Source: Akkermansiaceae bacterium
Lineage (GTDB): Bacteria; Verrucomicrobiota; Verrucomicrobiia; Verrucomicrobiales; DEV007
Direction: 5' to 3'
Assembly (NCBI GenBank): GCA_024233005.1
Contig: JACKQE010000010.1
Location: 1 to 64,000, forward strand
Length of the DNA stretch: 64,000 nucleotides
Below are positions 42,374-51,916 of the stretch, one piece after another. The notes below the pieces were generated by a model. The model had not been told where the DNA came from and ran no database searches. It was given only the letters and a program-made list of their open reading frames with translations. How positions within the stretch are numbered: the stretch's first letter is position 1; each line of letters opens with the position of its first letter. The position numbers and the translations under genes are program-made.

Positions 42374-44455
42374 TCAAGCCAATTCCGGCGTCGAGGGGAT
42401 GGAAGGGGCGGGCGGTTGGGTTTTGGCTTTTTTGGCGGCCTTCTCTTTGAGCCAAATCGGGATGGCGGCAGCCATGTAAAGCCCCAGCACGAACCAGGTG
42501 ATGTAGAGGGCCTGCATCACGCCGCTGGTTTTGCCATAGGAATGCAATCCCACGCCGAGCTCATTGACTCCCCACCATGAGAAGGTGACGATCACCGCCA
42601 GGAAAACCGAAGCGACCGAGAGGCCAATGTCGCGCAGGTAGCCACCGAGGCGGCTGTGGAGGATCGCCATCGTCCAAAGGCAAATGATCAGCGCTCCGTT
42701 TTCCTTGGGATCCCATCCCCAGAACCGACCCCAGCTGTAATTGGCCCAGATTCCGCCCAGAATGGTTCCGATGAAGGAGAAAAAGAGGCAGAAACAGACG
42801 GCGCCATAAACCATCCGGACGAGCACCCGGTTGATTTGGGGATCTTCTTCCGCCAAGCCGACGGCCACCAGAAACCGGATTTGAAGGTAAAAGATGGCGA
42901 GGAAGGCGGCGATCATGCCTCCGGCGTAACCGATGTTGATGGTGGTGACGTGGGTGGCGAGCCACATGTTGGTGTTCAATACCGCCTGCAGCGGGGCCAT
43001 GGTGTCCGAGGCGTCCTTGGCTTCAAAGGCGAGGGAAAGGAACATCCCGGCGACGCCGGCGAGCACGCCTGCCGCCAATGCAATCCGCTGTTTGGTGATC
43101 TTTTCCGCCAGCAGGGCGAAGAGAACCGCCACCGCCGTGATCACAATGATCGTGTCGTAGAGGTTCGTGATGGGGGGGCGGGAGCGGATGATGCAGCGGA
43201 GAACGATTCCGTAGGTATTCAGGCCGAGGGCCAGAATGGCGAGGATCCAGCCGGTCAGGCTGGTGAAGCGGCCGAATCCGCTCGAAGGGGAAAGCCAGGA
43301 CAGGGCGACGGCGATGAAGGAGATGACAAACAGAACCAGACTCCAATAAAAGGGGGCCGTCTGCATCAAAGAGACCTCCAGACTGCTGTGGTTGCCTTCC
43401 TTGAGACCTCGCTTCGAGGTCAGTTCCTTCTGCCATTCTTCAAAACCGGTGAGCTTGGCAAGGAATTCGTCGGCATTGTCCACCGCACCCACCAATCCCC
43501 GAATTTGGGCGGTCGATTTGAAGAGGTCTTCCCGCTGCTCTTTGGTTGCAAGGGCGTCCAGAAGGACATCCCCGACACTGCGCCAGACTTCGTTGGCTGG
43601 TTCCGCGGGAGGGAACACCGCAAAGCCCCGACCGGAATTGGCTTGGAAAAAGAGCACTCCCAGACTGTCGCTGATCACATTTTCATCGGCATTCGCGGTC
43701 CGTTGGGCTTGGATTCCGGAGAAAAGCTGTTCGCGGGTCATCGCCGGAAGCTTGTCGATCAGTTCTTCCGCCTTGATCTTCTTGGCAAGGTCCTTCATCT
43801 CCTTGGGCAGCATGTTCGACGGATCATCGATGGCGCCGCGGGCAAAGCTGAACTGATTGGTGAGGAATTCGAACTGGCTGACCTTGCGGCTCAGCAGGAG
43901 GATTTGCTCCTGAGTGCTGGTCAGTTCGAGGTCGGCGCGTTTGGTTCTGTCCGCTTCATCCTTTTGTCGTCCGTATTCGGCGCTTTTTTCCGCGAGGAGA
44001 GCCCGGCCCTTGACGATGAAGTCATACGAATAGCGATCCCGCTTGTTGTCGCCGGGCTCCAGTCCGATCCCGGTCAGCACCCCAGTGTCGTCAATCGTGA
44101 ACACCGGCATTTTTCTGGCCAGTTCGGGGCGGAAAAGCACATCCAGCAACCAAGCCACCGCGCTGAGTTGGTGCTTGGTCCCCGCATTGTCGGTGATGCC
44201 CGCAGTGCTCGTGCCACGCAGTTGCATCAGAGCATACCGCGCATAGGTATGGACTGGCTTGATGCGCCCGCCGTCCTGTATCAGGATGCGGGAAAACGTG
44301 TCCACTGTTTTTGACGGCCACGGAGTATACGCGGCAATATCCGCTTGGGAGTTCTTGTAGCGGGAGGCCTTGGCGGCAAGCATGCCGACCCCCATCAGAA
44401 GGGCAAATAATAGGATCAGAGCGAGCCAAGGGAGGGCAGAAGAGGGCTTTTTCAT
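42374..44455 (-). CDS. ccsA: CcsA/ResC-type cytochrome c heme lyase (System II)
   Basis: About 693 residues. A first helix, then a periplasmic region of about 320 residues starting 'TVDTFSRILIQDGGRIKPVHTYARYALMQLRG', then a bundle of eight or so helices with the heme-handling WWD-type motif 'GGIWANYSWGRFWGWDPKENGALI' and the essential His region 'LHSYGKTSG'. CcsA exports heme and, with ResB, attaches it to CXXCH apocytochromes. Classical CcsA is about 320 residues; the long N-terminal part is found in PVC homologues. It starts 18 bp after resB. It would serve CcoO, CcoP, the 5.5-kb heme protein and PSCyt1. Confidence 0.9.
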   Translation of the reverse strand: MKKPSSALPWLALILLFALLMGVGMLAAKASRYKNSQADIAAYTPWPSKTVDTFSRILIQDGGRIKPVHTYARYALMQLRGTSTAGITDNAGTKHQLSAVAWLLDVLFRPELARKMPVFTIDDTGVLTGIGLEPGDNKRDRYSYDFIVKGRALLAEKSAEYGRQKDEADRTKRADLELTSTQEQILLLSRKVSQFEFLTNQFSFARGAIDDPSNMLPKEMKDLAKKIKAEELIDKLPAMTREQLFSGIQAQRTANADENVISDSLGVLFFQANSGRGFAVFPPAEPANEVWRSVGDVLLDALATKEQREDLFKSTAQIRGLVGAVDNADEFLAKLTGFEEWQKELTSKRGLKEGNHSSLEVSLMQTAPFYWSLVLFVISFIAVALSWLSPSSGFGRFTSLTGWILAILALGLNTYGIVLRCIIRSRPPITNLYDTIIVITAVAVLFALLAEKITKQRIALAAGVLAGVAGMFLSLAFEAKDASDTMAPLQAVLNTNMWLATHVTTINIGYAGGMIAAFLAIFYLQIRFLVAVGLAEEDPQINRVLVRMVYGAVCFCLFFSFIGTILGGIWANYSWGRFWGWDPKENGALIICLWTMAILHSRLGGYLRDIGLSVASVFLAVIVTFSWWGVNELGVGLHSYGKTSGVMQALYITWFVLGLYMAAAIPIWLKEKAAKKAKTQPPAPSIPSTPELA

Positions 44456-44473
44456 GGCGGCAGCGGGGGGGGA

Positions 44474-45757
44474 TCAGGCCGGACGGGAACTCCTATTGAG
44501 AAAGCGGAACAGTTTGGTCAGAAAATGGATGCCCAAGCCGATACTGGAAACGATCAGGGAATAGAGGGGCCAGTGGTCCGCGGGATTTTTCACGACCTGG
44601 AACATAGAGTAGAGTCGATCCCCGGGGCGGGCATCAGGCGGACCCCAGGAGGCTTGGAAAAAGGTGTAACCCTTGTGCCGCAGTGGTTCATTCATCCGGA
44701 TGTTGATGGATTGGTCTTCTCCATTCTCCACCTTGGTGACCTTGCTGCTGAACTCCCGCGGAGTGGATACGCCGGGGTGATCTTCCTTGGTGAAGTCATC
44801 CAGACGGATCGTGAAGGGCACTTTCCAATTCTCCCGCAGGAAATCGATGGCGTATTTTTTTCCATCGAGGGTCAGTGTGTAGGGCGCGGTTTGACCCGCC
44901 CACAAAATGGTGGAGGCGGTTGTCCCCTTACCGTCGGTTCCGGCCTGGTTGCTGATAAAGTCCACATACAGTCCCGCGAGGTTGCGTTCTCCATCAACAT
45001 TGGGTTCCTGGGACAGCAGCACATAACCGTCCACGGGGGGAGTTTTCACCTGGGCGGCCATGGGAATACCCACGGGCAGCGGCACCGAATTCAAGGCAAA
45101 ATCCTTGAGAACCATCTTGAATGGCAATTCCGGCGTGGTGATGGTCTGGGGGGTGCCCGGTTTGGATTGATTCAGCAGTTCCCAGGGCACCACGACGGCT
45201 TTGGTGGCCTTGTTTTGCTCGTCCAAAGGCAGTACTTCCAATTGCCAATGGAAGAAACTTTGGATCTTGTTCGAGGATTCGCCTTCATAAAGGGCCATGT
45301 TGCCCTCGCTGGCGAACAGGTGGGTGACCAGACCGCTCACCAAAAGAAAAAGAATCCCACTGTGGGCAATGAACATGCCGATCCCGGAAGGTCGTTTTTT
45401 GACCCTCCAGAGGGCTCCGAGGGCCAGGTTGACAAAAAGAAGGGACATCAGGAGCATGCCTCCTGGCAGAGGCAGGGGAATGCTCAGGTTTCCTCCCAGT
45501 GGGATGTCCTCCAGGAAGCCCCAGGATTCAAAGTATTTCTTCTGCGCCAGAAACAGTCCGCGGTCCACTTGGTCAAGGGTGCCCAGAAGGGTCACCAGAG
45601 CCATGAGGACAAAGAGCGCCGAAGCCAGTCCGAAGGAGGACAGGAATTTCAAGGGTTGGCTCTGCCACATTTGTCCGTCACGACGCACTTTCTCAGGCAC
45701 TTCCTGGGAAACTGGGGAGGGAGGAGTGGATGGAGTGATGGGAATCTCTGGGTTCAT
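44474..45757 (-). CDS. resB: ResB/Ccs1-type cytochrome c biogenesis protein
   Basis: About 427 residues. Three N-terminal helices ('FGLASALFVLMALVTLLGTLDQV', 'MLLMSLLFVNLALGALW', 'GMFIAHSGILFLLVSGLVTHLF'), a large periplasmic domain with 'YTLTLDGKKYAIDFLRENWKVPF' and the ResB-typical 'NEPLRHKGYTFFQASW', then a last helix. ResB holds reduced apocytochrome for heme ligation by CcsA. The frame is open to 45829, which would overlap the upstream lipoprotein gene; the ATG at 45757 avoids this. Gene order lipoprotein-resB-ccsA suggests one operon. Confidence 0.88.
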   Translation of the reverse strand: MNPEIPITPSTPPSPVSQEVPEKVRRDGQMWQSQPLKFLSSFGLASALFVLMALVTLLGTLDQVDRGLFLAQKKYFESWGFLEDIPLGGNLSIPLPLPGGMLLMSLLFVNLALGALWRVKKRPSGIGMFIAHSGILFLLVSGLVTHLFASEGNMALYEGESSNKIQSFFHWQLEVLPLDEQNKATKAVVVPWELLNQSKPGTPQTITTPELPFKMVLKDFALNSVPLPVGIPMAAQVKTPPVDGYVLLSQEPNVDGERNLAGLYVDFISNQAGTDGKGTTASTILWAGQTAPYTLTLDGKKYAIDFLRENWKVPFTIRLDDFTKEDHPGVSTPREFSSKVTKVENGEDQSINIRMNEPLRHKGYTFFQASWGPPDARPGDRLYSMFQVVKNPADHWPLYSLIVSSIGLGIHFLTKLFRFLNRSSRPA

Positions 45758-45767
45758 GGGGAGGGAA

Positions 45768-46454
45768 TCACTGAACCTGGATATCAAGCGACTCGCAGAA
45801 GGAGTCGAACTGGGCGCTGTTTTGTTCAACCAATGCTTTGGGGCCGATCATTTTCACGAACAACCCGCCACCTTCCACAATGACGATCAAGCCGAGCAGG
45901 CGCTGGTCTTTTTTCGCGGAAGCGGCCCCTACGGCAGAATAATCGCCATCCAATTGCACAAAAACGGACTCCCGCCCCAGGGTCTCCCGATGCGGCAGGC
46001 TTGCTATTTCCTCCGGAGTCGCCGGACTCAGTCCCATTTGCTTGCGCCAACGGTTCACATTGGCCTCCAATCCACCGCCATCACCGGAAAGGCGGCTGAC
46101 GTAGCACTCGCCCTCGCCGTTTTCGCCAAAGGTAAAATTGGCATCCCTCATCATCACGCCGGGGATTTCGGTCCATCCTTCCGGCGTTTTCCAGACTAAG
46201 CGAGGCCCGCCATCGTTCGGTTTGCTGGAGGGTTGGCCTTTGCCCCCTCCCATTCCGACCATTTGGGCCACGGCTTTGAAGCGCTCAGCGGAAGTCACAT
46301 TGACTTTCGGTGCCTGCTCATCCTCATCCAGTTCACGGACCGTGATTTCCGGAGCCTTGGAGCAACCGGCGAGAAAGATCGCCGCCAGCAGGACCAGCAA
46401 ATGCGACCAAGAGGAACGGAACTGAGGGCTTGGAACGTCGGGGGGATGAGGCAT
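45768..46454 (-). CDS. Hypothetical lipoprotein upstream of resB
   Basis: About 228 residues with a lipoprotein signal 'VLLAAIFLAGC' (Cys31). The mature protein has a flexible charged stretch and then 'LVWKTPEGWTEIPGVMMRDANFTFGENGEGECYVSRLSGDGGGLEANVNRWRKQMGL', resembling a PsbP/MOG1-like small domain that I cannot name with confidence. It ends 10 bp before resB, so it may be a co-expressed cytochrome maturation or periplasmic factor. No heme or redox Cys motif is seen. Confidence 0.72.
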   Translation of the reverse strand: MPHPPDVPSPQFRSSWSHLLVLLAAIFLAGCSKAPEITVRELDEDEQAPKVNVTSAERFKAVAQMVGMGGGKGQPSSKPNDGGPRLVWKTPEGWTEIPGVMMRDANFTFGENGEGECYVSRLSGDGGGLEANVNRWRKQMGLSPATPEEIASLPHRETLGRESVFVQLDGDYSAVGAASAKKDQRLLGLIVIVEGGGLFVKMIGPKALVEQNSAQFDSFCESLDIQVQ

Positions 46455-46574
46455 CAGTAAATGGAGGAAGGGCCACGAGAACCCTTGCCTTGATTGAGCG
46501 TCCGCTCAACTCACATCTTCACGTAGAGCGAAAAAGCGTAAGCTTGGCGAGGCCGCCGACATACCTCGGATCCT

Positions 46575-49118
46575 TCAGGGCTTGAAGTCCGGGGGCAGAT
46601 ACCAACCATCCGTGATGAAGCGCGTGATCACGAAATGTTCGGTGCCGTGAGGAAAGGCTGTTTTCTTTAACTCAAGAATGCACGCGAGCGGGTATTGGCT
46701 CCAATCCGCCAATTCGGTCATTTTCTTGGCGAGAGGGCTGTTGCGATCAACGAACCCAAACGCATCCAATGCGGTGCCAGGCACCGTGAGTTTGTAAACG
46801 ACATAATCGGCAAGATTCTTGAACTGGGGACGGTCCGCCCCGTAATAGTCGGTGCGCTCGATTTGGACGCGGAACATGCGTGGTGCCGGGTCCTTCTGCT
46901 CCATGAATCGGTGGAAGTGGGCGTCCTTGAATTCCACAAAGCTTTGCCATTCCACCCGCGGGCCGGCATCGGTGTTTCTCACGACGACTGGAATAGGGGG
47001 AGCATTTCCGGCCAGGTGCACATCATAGACGAGGAATGGTTCTCCAAACGTGGGGGAATCCTCGGTGGTGCTGTAGGAGAAATTGGCCCTCACGGGCATG
47101 TCAGGATGGCCTTCTTTTTCGTAGTAATTTTGGATTAGGGGCTCCAGTTTTTTGCCTTCGTAAATGAAGGGGAGTCGTTGATGCCAGTTGGGAGCCATCA
47201 GGAAAGCATCGAGCACGTTGCGGGGATCCGACATGGATACAGTCGGCAGAGGCACTTCTGTCCCGGACGAGGCTTCACCTTTGTTCAGGACGTCGGTGAC
47301 ACTGGGGAGAACCACCGTGCCTTCTTTGTCCGGAATCGGCTTGATATCAGCTGGTGAGGGTAGGTTTGATGGCGGACGGGGAATGGCTTCAGGCTCCTTG
47401 GTTGGGCTCCCCACCATGGTTGAAGGAGCGATGGTGGTGGTGGGGTCGATTTTGATCTCCGGAACCGTCAAACTGATCCCAGGGGACTTTGGGGAGTCGG
47501 CCACAGCGGGAGGGGAGGAAGCGCGCAGCGGAGGAGGCTGGGTTTCAGTGTGGATCACTTCGGGGATCTTGGGCGAAGGAGCCACCGCAGGAGATGCCTC
47601 CGGTGCTCCAGACGCGGTCCCCTGCGTTGTCGCTCTTTGGGAGGAGGCGAGGGGGGGCGCAGGATCCACTGGAGGTTCGCCATGGAATGCTGAAAGGGCC
47701 CAGAAAAACAGTCCGGAGACGACCATCAAGGCCGTGGCCACGGCAATCATGCGCAGCGTCTTTGTTCCGAAATAGTTGCGGAAGGAGGCGGCGGCGGAGG
47801 CTTCCGACGGGGACTGGTATAATTCTTCGTCTTCAGGCCGCATCGTCCCCGGCTCAGGGTATTGAGATACAGCCGACGGGTCCAACTCCTGGAGCGTGGA
47901 ATTTGGATAGCCCTGGGTGGGCAAGGGGAGCGCTGACGGAGCTGGATACGATTGGCGAGTGCCTCTCCGTCCATATTCGGCCAAAGGATTTCTTTGGAAG
48001 AAACTTTCTTCGCCTGGTGTCGAGTCCAGATTGGGGATTTGGATCCGGGTTCCTTCTGTGGAAAGGTCCGGCGGAGGAGCCACGGCCTCGTAATTGATCA
48101 GGGGGATGGGAGTTGTTTTGGCCGTGGGCCTACTCTGTGCCCAGGGAACCGGAGGGGAAGCATCAGGACTGCCGGGGGGAGCCAAAAGGGATCTGGGCCG
48201 CTCGGCTTCCTCATAGGTCAGCGGATCTTCGGTCGGCGTTGGAGGTGATTGAAAGGCAGGTGCGCGGAATTGGATGGGCTGGGTCTCCAATCGCCTTTCT
48301 GAGGGAGATGGCGAGGTAGGAGCTGGCACTGGTCGAAGGGATTGCGGCTTTGGCGGCACCCCAGGAACCGGTGCCCCGGGGAGTGACCAAGCGGGCTCAT
48401 CGGTCAAGTTCCGGTCCGGCAGTCCGGTGGCTTCGTTTTTTGAAATGGTGAGGCGCGGGGGATTGCTCGAAGCCATGAAAGGCCTCACGGGGGGCTGAGC
48501 GAGTCCCGTCCCGATGTGCGGCATCGGCTGGATAGGTTCTGGCCGGGAATGACGATCCGGCTGGGGCAGGGCCGGTGCCGGTTCCTCCTCTCCGGTGAGC
48601 CAGGGCGGTCGGGTGGCTGCCCTGGGAGCGGGAGGGACCGGGATTGGCGCTAAGTTCGAGTGAGGCTCCAAGGGGATTGCGTCGAGGTCGCTCACCGGGG
48701 TGGGCAACGGACCGGAAGGACGCGCCAGGAGTGGTGGCGGTAGATCTGCAACTCCCGCAGCTTCAAGTGATGCTAGGTCCGAGGGGCGGTTGGCGGGTGG
48801 ATGAATCCTCCCCGATGGGGAAGGAAGAGCCGGTTTGTCGCGAGGAGGGTCCTCAGGCGGAGAGGACGCGGCGGCTTGGGACGGGGGCGGACCAAGGTCC
48901 GGGAGACTGGGCCAGAGGGGAGATCCCCCTTTGGGCGTGGGCGGCGGAGGTGGGGGAACCGCCACCGGTTCAGGCGCCGGAGCCGGCCGCGGTGCCGTGA
49001 TCGTCGCGCCGCATTTCGGGCATGGTCCTGTGACCCCGGCGAGTCGTGCCGGCACCTTCAGATTGGAACCGCACCCGGGGCACCGGAAGGATATTTTTGC
49101 ATCCGATGTCGCCTGCAT
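46575..49118 (-). CDS. Zinc-ribbon, proline-rich, single-pass membrane protein
   Basis: About 847 residues in four parts. First, an N-terminal zinc ribbon 'FRCPGCGSNLKVPARLAG..GPCPKCGATI' (Cys13, 16, 33, 36), MJ0042-like. Second, about 400 residues of low-complexity Pro/Ser/Ala sequence, surely disordered. Third, one transmembrane helix ('MIAVATALMVVSGLFFWALSAF', about 455-476). Fourth, an outside part: another Pro/Ser/Thr spacer and a globular domain of about 200 residues beginning 'SDPRNVLDAFLMAPNWHQRLPFIYEGKKLEPLI'. The function is unknown; the layout suggests a sensor or tether across the envelope. It stands alone between the ccs genes and pilT. Confidence 0.8.
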   Translation of the reverse strand: MQATSDAKISFRCPGCGSNLKVPARLAGVTGPCPKCGATITAPRPAPAPEPVAVPPPPPPTPKGGSPLWPSLPDLGPPPSQAAASSPPEDPPRDKPALPSPSGRIHPPANRPSDLASLEAAGVADLPPPLLARPSGPLPTPVSDLDAIPLEPHSNLAPIPVPPAPRAATRPPWLTGEEEPAPALPQPDRHSRPEPIQPMPHIGTGLAQPPVRPFMASSNPPRLTISKNEATGLPDRNLTDEPAWSLPGAPVPGVPPKPQSLRPVPAPTSPSPSERRLETQPIQFRAPAFQSPPTPTEDPLTYEEAERPRSLLAPPGSPDASPPVPWAQSRPTAKTTPIPLINYEAVAPPPDLSTEGTRIQIPNLDSTPGEESFFQRNPLAEYGRRGTRQSYPAPSALPLPTQGYPNSTLQELDPSAVSQYPEPGTMRPEDEELYQSPSEASAAASFRNYFGTKTLRMIAVATALMVVSGLFFWALSAFHGEPPVDPAPPLASSQRATTQGTASGAPEASPAVAPSPKIPEVIHTETQPPPLRASSPPAVADSPKSPGISLTVPEIKIDPTTTIAPSTMVGSPTKEPEAIPRPPSNLPSPADIKPIPDKEGTVVLPSVTDVLNKGEASSGTEVPLPTVSMSDPRNVLDAFLMAPNWHQRLPFIYEGKKLEPLIQNYYEKEGHPDMPVRANFSYSTTEDSPTFGEPFLVYDVHLAGNAPPIPVVVRNTDAGPRVEWQSFVEFKDAHFHRFMEQKDPAPRMFRVQIERTDYYGADRPQFKNLADYVVYKLTVPGTALDAFGFVDRNSPLAKKMTELADWSQYPLACILELKKTAFPHGTEHFVITRFITDGWYLPPDFKP

Positions 49119-49265
49119 GAAACTGGATTAACGCCTGAAGGCATCTCCAAGTGAAACCTCCAGCTTTTTGTCAAAAGAAAACCTTTTGACATGCTAACAT
49201 TCTCCTGAGCGCGACGCAACCAATTGCTCAGAGACCAGACAAATGTTCTGAAATTGTCCCAGCGC

Positions 49266-50372
49266 TTATTTTTTGCCTTCCACGCCGCCCCCTGAATTGG
49301 CGAGGTGGGCATGCTCGGGTGGCAGGGCGGCTTTGAAGCGGCTCTTGTCGATCGCTTTCATAAACGCCTCGACCGGGGAAACGATTCCCTCCACCATCTT
49401 TTGCCAGATGGCGTCGTCCATGAACTGCATGCCGTGCTCCTTTCCTCCGGTAATGATGTCGTAGAGTTTCTGGGTGGCCCCTTCCCGGATCACCGAGCTG
49501 ACTGCCGGGGTGGAGACGAGAATTTCATTCACCGCGACGCGGCCCGGGCGGTCGTCCCGCCGCATCAACAACTGGGCCACGATGCCGCGCAGGGAGGCCG
49601 ATAGCATGGTGCGGACTTGGGATTGTTGATCGGAGGGGAATACGTCCACCAAGCGGTCGACGGTTTTGCGGGCATTGTTGGTGTGCAGGGTGCCGAACAC
49701 CAGTAGCCCCGTTTCGGCGGCCGTGAGAGCCAAGGAGATGGTCTCCAGGTCGCGCATTTCCCCCACCAACACGATGTCGGTGTCCTCGCGCAACGACGCT
49801 CGCAGTCCGTCCGCGAAAGAGGGGGTGTTGATGGGCACCTCGCGCTGCGTGATGATGCTGGTTTTGTTGGAATGCACAAATTCGATTGGCTCCTCGACCG
49901 TCACGATGTGGCGGGAGTAGTTGACGTTGATGTAGTCAATCAGGGCCGCCAGTGTCGTGGACTTGCCGGAACCAGTGGGACCGGTGACGAGAACTAGGCC
50001 GGATTTGGTGTCCCCAAATCGTTCCACCACTTTGGGAATGCCCAACTGGTCGAGCGTGGCGATCTTGGTCGGAATCAAACGAAAAACCGCTCCGAGGCCG
50101 TTTTTCTGCTTGAAGTAGTTGCAGCGGAACCGCGACATTTCATCCATTTCATAGGCAAAATCGAGGTCCCCCCGCTCCAGAAACCGGGCGAAGGCCTTTT
50201 CTTCACAGATTTCCGCCAGCATGTATTTGAGGGTCTCATGGTCGAGAATGCCGTCGGCAATGGCTTGGACCGCCCCGTGGAGCCGGGCTTTGGGGGGTTG
50301 ACCTTCCGAAAGATGCAGGTCGGATGCGCCCGAATCAACGAGGTACTGGAAATATTGATCGATGATGGCCAT
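49266..50372 (-). CDS. pilT: PilT-type twitching motility ATPase
   Basis: Hexameric ATPase that retracts type IV pili, 368 residues. 'SGASDLHLSEGQPPKARLHG' at the N-terminus, Walker A 'GPTGSGKSTT', Asp box 'TVEEPIEFVH', Walker B 'DIVLVGEMRDLETI', His box 'LLVFGTLHTNNA', and a C-terminal 'SSVIREG' in the place of the PilT AIRNLIRE motif. It is 49 bp downstream of a second PilT-like gene. No pilin, PilB or PilC genes are in the window. A Gly-rich tail closes the protein. Confidence 0.92.
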   Translation of the reverse strand: MAIIDQYFQYLVDSGASDLHLSEGQPPKARLHGAVQAIADGILDHETLKYMLAEICEEKAFARFLERGDLDFAYEMDEMSRFRCNYFKQKNGLGAVFRLIPTKIATLDQLGIPKVVERFGDTKSGLVLVTGPTGSGKSTTLAALIDYINVNYSRHIVTVEEPIEFVHSNKTSIITQREVPINTPSFADGLRASLREDTDIVLVGEMRDLETISLALTAAETGLLVFGTLHTNNARKTVDRLVDVFPSDQQSQVRTMLSASLRGIVAQLLMRRDDRPGRVAVNEILVSTPAVSSVIREGATQKLYDIITGGKEHGMQFMDDAIWQKMVEGIVSPVEAFMKAIDKSRFKAALPPEHAHLANSGGGVEGKK

Positions 50373-50421
50373 GGGAGGCGGGGAAGAATGGGAGAAAAAG
50401 TGTGGCGAACAAACGGGCAGG

Positions 50422-51507
50422 TCAGGAAACTCCGAGTTTTTTGCGCATTTCTGCAGGATCCAGGGCCCGGGCGACGGCTTCTTTCGTGCTGATGATGTCG
50501 TCCTGGACCAGCTTGTGCAGAGCGTCGTCCATTTGGATCATGCCAAAGGCCTTGCCCACCTGCATGATGCCGGGAAGCATGAATGTTTTGCCGTCCCGAA
50601 TGGTGGCGGCCACGGCCGGGGTGTTGACCAACAATTCCAAGGCGAGAGCCCGACCGGTGCCATCCTTACGGGGCACCAATTGCTGGGAAACAATGCCGCG
50701 AAGCGATTCACTGACCATGATGCGGATCTGATCCCGCTGGTCGGTCGGGAAGACATCCAAAAGTCGGTCCAAGGTTCGGGCTGCCGATCCGGTGTGGAGG
50801 GTGGCAAGTACCAAGTGGCCAGTTTCCGCCGCGGTGATGGCCAAGGAAATGGTCTCCAGGTCGCGCATTTCCCCGACCATGATCACGTCCGGATCCTCGC
50901 GCAGAGCCGCCCGCAGGGCTGCGGAAAAGGAATCAGTGTGGAGGTGGACTTCCCGTTGGTTGACATGGCATGCCTTGGAGTCCAGAACATACTCGATAGG
51001 GTCTTCCAGCGTGATGATGTGGTCGTGCCGGCTTTCATTGATTTCGTTCATGCATGCCGCCAAAGTCGTGGACTTGCCGCTGCCGACCGAGCCGGTGATG
51101 AGCACCAGGCCATTGTGAAACTGGAGAAGTGGCTTGATGGCCTTGGGCAGGTTCAACTCATCCATGGTACGGATGGTGTTGTTGATGACCCGGAACACCA
51201 TCTCCCAGCCAAGTCGTTGCTTCACCACGGAGGCGCGGAAACGTCCGGATTCGGAGACGTATGCGAAATCAACATCCCCCCGCTCTTCCAATCGGTGGAG
51301 CTCTTTTTCGGGAAGGTAATCGCGGGCCAGTTTTTCGGTGTCCGCCGGCGTGAGTACTTCGGAATCCTCCCAGATCGGCTGGAGCAGTCCAAAGCGCCTC
51401 CAGGAGGGTTTGCAAGTGGGAGAAAGATGAACGTCGGAGCAATTGTATTCCTGCGCCAGTCGCAGGTAATCGTCAACGTGGTCAAGAACTTTGATGGTAT
51501 CAGCCAT
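50422..51507 (-). CDS. Second PilT/PilU-like ATPase
   Basis: About 361 residues with the same architecture as its neighbour: 'YNCSDVHLSPTCKPSWRRFG', Walker A 'GSVGSGKSTT' (Val where PilT has Thr), 'TLEDPIEYV', Walker B 'DVIMVGEMRDLETI', His box 'HLVLATLHTGSA'. The C-terminal 'AATIRDGKTFMLPGIMQVG' differs from PilT, so it may be the PilU-like partner or a specialised paralogue. Its start overlaps the preceding DUF-type gene by 8 nt, tying it to the YqjD/YqjE-like genes. Confidence 0.9.
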   Translation of the reverse strand: MADTIKVLDHVDDYLRLAQEYNCSDVHLSPTCKPSWRRFGLLQPIWEDSEVLTPADTEKLARDYLPEKELHRLEERGDVDFAYVSESGRFRASVVKQRLGWEMVFRVINNTIRTMDELNLPKAIKPLLQFHNGLVLITGSVGSGKSTTLAACMNEINESRHDHIITLEDPIEYVLDSKACHVNQREVHLHTDSFSAALRAALREDPDVIMVGEMRDLETISLAITAAETGHLVLATLHTGSAARTLDRLLDVFPTDQRDQIRIMVSESLRGIVSQQLVPRKDGTGRALALELLVNTPAVAATIRDGKTFMLPGIMQVGKAFGMIQMDDALHKLVQDDIISTKEAVARALDPAEMRKKLGVS

Positions 51508-51916
51508 GGGGCGCGTCAGGGGATTCGGGCACGTCAGAGGAGGGTCGTTGGTTACTCCATCTTTGGAACTCCGAAAGGGCGAAATCTTTCAGAGTGGGAG
51601 CAATGCCGGATATTATTTCTTTTGCCGCGGTTCCCATCAAGCCTAAAACAAGGGTTTTGCTCAAGGAATTTGCGGAGGTCGTTTTGGAACCTGAATTCCT
51701 GCCCAGCAATCGAGACAGGATCCACCCGGCGGCGATGCCGCCACCGATCCACCAAGCAGGGTGTTCCTGAAACGACGTTTGCAGCCGACGGGAGACGTTC
51801 ATCCGGTCTGAAAGGTTTCCCAATTCCCGAGAAAGCTCCTCACGCGCAACCGCCAACCGGGCCACGATTTCAGCCCGGTGATCGGCGGAGGATGAGTGAG
51901 AGTGGGGGCGGTTCAC
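51500..51916 (-). CDS. Hypothetical membrane-associated protein, third gene of the YqjD/E set
   Basis: About 138 residues, GTG start. A charged helical N-terminus ('AEIVARLAVAREELSRELGNLSDRMNV') leads to a hydrophobic helix 'AWWIGGGIAAGWILSRLLGR' and a second weak hydrophobic stretch. The composition recalls DUF3618/YqjK-like proteins that accompany YqjD and YqjE, but the similarity is loose. The start overlaps the YqjE-like stop (GTGA), and its 3' end overlaps the PilT-like start by 8 nt. Confidence 0.7.
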   Translation of the reverse strand: MNRPHSHSSSADHRAEIVARLAVAREELSRELGNLSDRMNVSRRLQTSFQEHPAWWIGGGIAAGWILSRLLGRNSGSKTTSANSLSKTLVLGLMGTAAKEIISGIAPTLKDFALSEFQRWSNQRPSSDVPESPDAPHG

